Program-made: the position numbers and the translations under genes
Assembly: GCF_001618425.1 (NCBI RefSeq)
Contig: NZ_BDCU01000017.1
Span: forward strand, 310,001-374,000
Direction of reading: 5' to 3'
Length of the DNA stretch: 64,000 nucleotides
Source of the DNA: Nocardia fusca NBRC 14340
Lineage (GTDB): Bacteria; Actinomycetota; Actinomycetes; Mycobacteriales; Mycobacteriaceae
The notes under the pieces: generated by a model
Databases searched by the model: none
What the model saw: the letters and a program-made list of their open reading frames with translations, nothing else
Told to the model about the DNA's origin: nothing
In this document: in pieces, positions 60,792 through 64,000 of the stretch
Layout: each line of letters opens with the position of its first letter
How positions within the stretch are numbered: position 1 is the first letter of the stretch

Positions 60792-62171
60792 TCAGTTCGC
60801 GGCCAGCCGCCGAACCGGCGCCGGGAGATCGCGGACCCGCTGATACGGCCCCGCCACCGACGCGGCGAACGGCCGGGACAGCAGCGCCGCCGCGACCTCG
60901 CCGACCTCCTCGGTGGTCACCGCATCGATCCGGGCCAGCGTCTCGGACACACTGCGGTGGTTGCCGTAACTGAGCTCACTGCGGCCGATCCGGTTCATCC
61001 GGGACGCCGAATCCTCCAACCCCAGCACCAGCCCGCCGCGCAGCGAACCCTTGGCCCGGGCGCATTCGGCATCGGTGATACCGTCCGCGGCGATCTCCTC
61101 GAGCACTCCGCGGGCCAGCGTCGCCACCTCACCGAGGTTCTCCGGCTGGCAGCCCAGGTACACCGAGAACGCTCCGGTGTCGGCGAAGGTGTCCACACTG
61201 GAGTACACCGAGTAGGCGAGCCCGCGTTCCTCCCGGATCCGCTGGAACAGCCGGGAACTCAGACCGCCGCCGACCACCGTGTTGAGCACCGACAGCGGCC
61301 ACCGCAGCTGTCCTTCGTGGCGCCCGTAGGCCCGGACTCCGAACACCAGATGCGCCTGTTCGCTGTCCCGGTTGGACCAGGTCAGCCTCGGCTCGTCCCG
61401 GGTACGGAACCGGCCCTCGCGCCGCGGCGCGGGCAGCGCGCCGGGGTCGAGCCGGCCGGCGACCGCGCGATGTACCAGTTCCACGGTGTGCTCGTGCTCG
61501 ATATTGCCCGCGACCGCGACGACCATCCGGTCGGGGGTGTAGCGGCGCTGATGGAAGGAACGCAGCTGGCTCGCGCGCATCCCCTCGATGGATTCCACCG
61601 AGCCGATGATCGGCCGGCCGATCGGGTGATCACCGAACAGTGCGGTGAGGAAGGCGTCGCCGACGAGATCCTCCGGATCGTCGTCGCGCATCGCGATCTC
61701 CTCCAGCACGACCTGCCGTTCCACATCGACATCGGCCGCCCGGCACAGGCCGTTGAGCACCACATCGGTGACCAGGTCCACCGCCAGCGGCAGATCCTCG
61801 TCCACCACGTGGGCGTAGTAACAGGTCTGCTCCTTGGCGGTGAACGCGTTGAGTTCGCCGCCGACGGCATCCATGGCCTCGGCGATATCCAGCGCCGAGC
61901 GACTCGGCGTGGCCTTGAACAGCAGGTGCTCCAGGAAATGCGCGGCACCGGCGACGGTCGGGCCCTCGTCGCGCGAACCGACCCCTACCCATACGCCGAT
62001 GGACGCCGAACGCACGCCGGGTACATGCTCGGTCACCACGCGCAGACCACCCGGCAGGACGGTACGCCGCACTCCGTTGTCGATATCGACCGTTTCGCCG
62101 ATCCGCCACGCCGATGACGAACCCCCCTGCCCACTCGGGCGCAGGGGGGCCGTCGTTTTCTGCTCCGTCAC
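60792..62171 (-). CDS. M16-family zinc peptidase (PepR-like)
   Basis: This 459-residue insulinase-type peptidase has the inverted zinc motif HFLEHLLF near residue 78 with the downstream glutamate (GGELNAFTAKEQTCYYAHV), and a non-catalytic second half (GGGLSSRLFQRIREERGLAYSV). It matches Rv2782c, next to pnp. GTG at 62171 is 10 bases after the pnp stop, so they are co-transcribed. Confidence 0.92.
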   Translation of the reverse strand: MTEQKTTAPLRPSGQGGSSSAWRIGETVDIDNGVRRTVLPGGLRVVTEHVPGVRSASIGVWVGVGSRDEGPTVAGAAHFLEHLLFKATPSRSALDIAEAMDAVGGELNAFTAKEQTCYYAHVVDEDLPLAVDLVTDVVLNGLCRAADVDVERQVVLEEIAMRDDDPEDLVGDAFLTALFGDHPIGRPIIGSVESIEGMRASQLRSFHQRRYTPDRMVVAVAGNIEHEHTVELVHRAVAGRLDPGALPAPRREGRFRTRDEPRLTWSNRDSEQAHLVFGVRAYGRHEGQLRWPLSVLNTVVGGGLSSRLFQRIREERGLAYSVYSSVDTFADTGAFSVYLGCQPENLGEVATLARGVLEEIAADGITDAECARAKGSLRGGLVLGLEDSASRMNRIGRSELSYGNHRSVSETLARIDAVTTEEVGEVAAALLSRPFAASVAGPYQRVRDLPAPVRRLAAN

Positions 62172-62181
62172 ACGACCAGTA

Positions 62182-64000
62182 CTACTCGGTCGTCGCCGCG
62201 TCCGCATCGGCGGGCGCCTCGTCGGCGGTCTCGTCGACGGGGATCAGCGAAATCTTGCCGCGGTTGTCGATATCGGCGATCTCCACGCGCAGTTTGTCGC
62301 CGACGTTCACCACGTCCTCGACCTTGGCCACGCGCTTGCCGTTGCCCAGCTTGGAGATGTGCACCAGACCGTCACGACCCGGCAGCAGCGAGACGAACGC
62401 ACCGAAAGCGGTGGTCTTGACCACGGTGCCGAGGAACCGCTCGCCGACCTTGGGCAGCTGCGGGTTGGCAATCGCGTTGATCGCGTCGATCGCCGCCTGC
62501 GCCGACGGGCCGTCGGTGGCACCGACGAACACGGTGCCGTCGTCCTCGATGGAGATGTTGGCGCCGGTGTCCTCGGTGATCTGGTTGATCATCTTGCCCT
62601 TGGGCCCGATCACCTCGCCGATCTTGTCGACCGGGATCTTGATGGCGGTGACCCGCGGGGCGTAGGGGCTCATCTCGTCCGGGGTGGCGATGGCCTCGGC
62701 CATCACGTCCAGGATCGTGGTGCGGGCGTCGTGCGCCTGGCTCAGCGCACCGGCCAGCACCTGCGAGGGGATACCGTCCAGCTTGGTGTCGAGCTGCAGG
62801 GCGGTGACGAAGCCCCGGGTGCCGGCGACCTTGAAGTCCATATCACCGAAGGCGTCCTCGGCGCCGAGGATATCGGTCAGCGCCACATAGCGGACCTCCT
62901 GCGCCCCGGCCTCGTTGGTGACGGTGTCCGACACCAGGCCCATGGCGATACCCGCAACCGGCGCCTTCAGCGGCACACCGGCGTTGAGCAGCGACAGGGT
63001 CGAGGCACAGACCGAACCCATCGAGGTCGAACCGTTGGATCCCAGCGCCTCCGACACCTGCCGGATCGCGTACGGGAACTCCTCCTGGCTCGGCAGCACC
63101 GGGATCAGCGCCCGCTCGGCCAGTGCGCCGTGGCCGATCTCGCGGCGCTTGGGCGAACCGACACGACCGGTTTCACCGGTCGAGTACGGCGGGAAGTTGT
63201 AGTGGTGCATGTAGCGCTTGGAGGTTTCCGGGCCGAGCGAATCGACCTGCTGCGCCATCTTGACCATATCGAGGGTGGTCACACCCATGATCTGGGTTTC
63301 GCCGCGCTCGAACAGCGCCGAACCGTGGGCCCGCGGCACCACGGCGACCTCGGCCGACAGCGCCCGGATATCGGCCAGTCCACGGCCGTCGATCCGGAAA
63401 CCGTCGGTGAGGATGCGCTGACGGACCAGCTTCTTGGTGACCGAGCGGAACGCGGCCCCCAGCTCCTTCTCCCGGCCCTCGAACGATTCGCCGAGACGGG
63501 ACAGCACCTCGAGTTTGATCTCGTCGATCTTCTCGTCGCGCTCCTGCTTACCGGCGATGCTCAGCGCCTCCGACAGCGGCGCCTTCGCGGCGTCCTCGAC
63601 GGCGGCGTACGCGTCGTCGGCGTACGGCGGGAACAGCGGGAATTCCTCGGTGGGCTTGGCCGCGAGCTCGGCCAGGTCCTGCTGCGCCCGGCACAGCCGC
63701 GCGATGAACGGCTTGGCGGCCTCGAGCCCCTCGGCGACCACGGCCTCGGTCGGCGCCTGCGCGCCACCGTCGATCAGCGCGATCACATTGTCGGTGGCTT
63801 CGGCCTCGACCATCATGATCGCCACATCACCGGTCTCGGTGACCCGGCCGGCCACGACCATATCGAAAACAGCCTTCTCCAGCTGCTCGACGGTCGGGAA
63901 GGCGACCCACTGGCCACCCGCGGCGGTACCCACCGCCGGATCGTTGATCAGCGCGACACGCACGCCGCCGACCGGACCGGAGAACGGCAGGCCCGAGATC
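62182..64000 (-). CDS. pnp: Polynucleotide phosphorylase / guanosine pentaphosphate synthetase (partial)
   Basis: The frame is open to the window edge, so about 150 N-terminal residues are missing. It holds the linker helices, the second RNase PH domain ([22 protein letters not shown]-type [13 protein letters not shown]), a KH domain ([15 protein letters not shown]) and an S1 domain ([17 protein letters not shown]), ending in an Ala/Asp-rich tail. It degrades RNA from the 3' end with phosphate; actinobacterial GpsI can also make pppGpp. It precedes the M16 gene, as in Rv2783c-Rv2782c. Confidence 0.95.
   Translation of the reverse strand, partial: ISGLPFSGPVGGVRVALINDPAVGTAAGGQWVAFPTVEQLEKAVFDMVVAGRVTETGDVAIMMVEAEATDNVIALIDGGAQAPTEAVVAEGLEAAKPFIARLCRAQQDLAELAAKPTEEFPLFPPYADDAYAAVEDAAKAPLSEALSIAGKQERDEKIDEIKLEVLSRLGESFEGREKELGAAFRSVTKKLVRQRILTDGFRIDGRGLADIRALSAEVAVVPRAHGSALFERGETQIMGVTTLDMVKMAQQVDSLGPETSKRYMHHYNFPPYSTGETGRVGSPKRREIGHGALAERALIPVLPSQEEFPYAIRQVSEALGSNGSTSMGSVCASTLSLLNAGVPLKAPVAGIAMGLVSDTVTNEAGAQEVRYVALTDILGAEDAFGDMDFKVAGTRGFVTALQLDTKLDGIPSQVLAGALSQAHDARTTILDVMAEAIATPDEMSPYAPRVTAIKIPVDKIGEVIGPKGKMINQITEDTGANISIEDDGTVFVGATDGPSAQAAIDAINAIANPQLPKVGERFLGTVVKTTAFGAFVSLLPGRDGLVHISKLGNGKRVAKVEDVVNVGDKLRVEIADIDNRGKISLIPVDETADEAPADADAATTE

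Overview
The window is high-GC actinobacterial chromosome, most likely Nocardia or a close member of the Nocardiaceae. The third codon position is strongly G/C, GTG and occasional TTG starts are common, and the gene order follows the Mycobacterium tuberculosis Rv2711 to Rv2783c backbone: ideR, PAC2 protein, nrdR, lexA, hflX, dapF, miaA, DUF349 protein, miaB, recX-recA, the clgR-psp cluster, pgsA, ftsK, RNase J, dapA, dapB, M16 protease and pnp. Glutamate uptake genes in the gluABCD order known from Corynebacterium, a TrmH-family methylase, and several Nocardia-type accessory genes interrupt this backbone. I see no tRNA, rRNA, CRISPR array, insertion sequence or prophage.

Layout. 1-4.3 kb: a GNAT/acyl-CoA-synthetase-type lysine acetyltransferase overlapping an AcuC-type deacetylase (minus strand), then ideR-galE (plus). 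4.3-10.7 kb: DUF4192 protein, PAC2 protein, a DUF3516 helicase coupled to speD, and a DUF5134 membrane protein. 10.8-17.9 kb: hrpA, nrdR, and the divergent SOS pair (a Rv2719c-like membrane protein lacking LysM, and lexA) with three SOS boxes between them. 18-23 kb: an IclR regulator divergent from an SDR/dihydrodipicolinate-reductase-like pair with a perfect inverted-repeat operator, an acyl-CoA dehydrogenase and a PlsC-like acyltransferase. 23-32.5 kb: hflX, then dapF-trmH-miaA-Rv2728c-like linked by 4-base GTGA overlaps, a DUF349 protein, and a Rv2732c-like gene with miaB. 32.8-36.3 kb: gluABCD with twin palindromes upstream and hairpins on both sides of gluB. 36.4-38.8 kb: recX-recA with an SOS box, a relic of a CGNR zinc-finger regulator, and a DUF3046 gene. 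38.8-45 kb: glycosyltransferase, PIG-L deacetylase, a clgR-pspA-pspM-small membrane protein envelope-stress cluster with a SigE-like promoter, and cinA-pgsA. 45-51.8 kb: argA-type acetyltransferase, YciI protein, TerC, FtsK, a TIGR03085 protein and two secreted proteins. 51.9-57.2 kb: RNase J-dapA, an RHH-type protein, flavodoxin-like protein, and a membrane protein with dapB. 57.2-64 kb: a structured small-ORF region, an MDR dehydrogenase, VOC protein, MFS exporter with an ArsR-like regulator, and the M16 protease with pnp (cut by the window end).

Shared themes are DNA damage (lexA, recA, recX, Rv2719c-like), lysine/diaminopimelate synthesis (dapA, dapB, dapF), RNA processing and tRNA modification (pnp, RNase J, hrpA, miaA, miaB, TrmH, hflX) and envelope stress (clgR-psp). 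The most useful non-gene observations are regulatory: triple SOS boxes, the IclR-type operator, tandem DnaA-box matches, the gluB hairpins, a SigE-like promoter, and repeat arrays upstream of the DUF349 gene.
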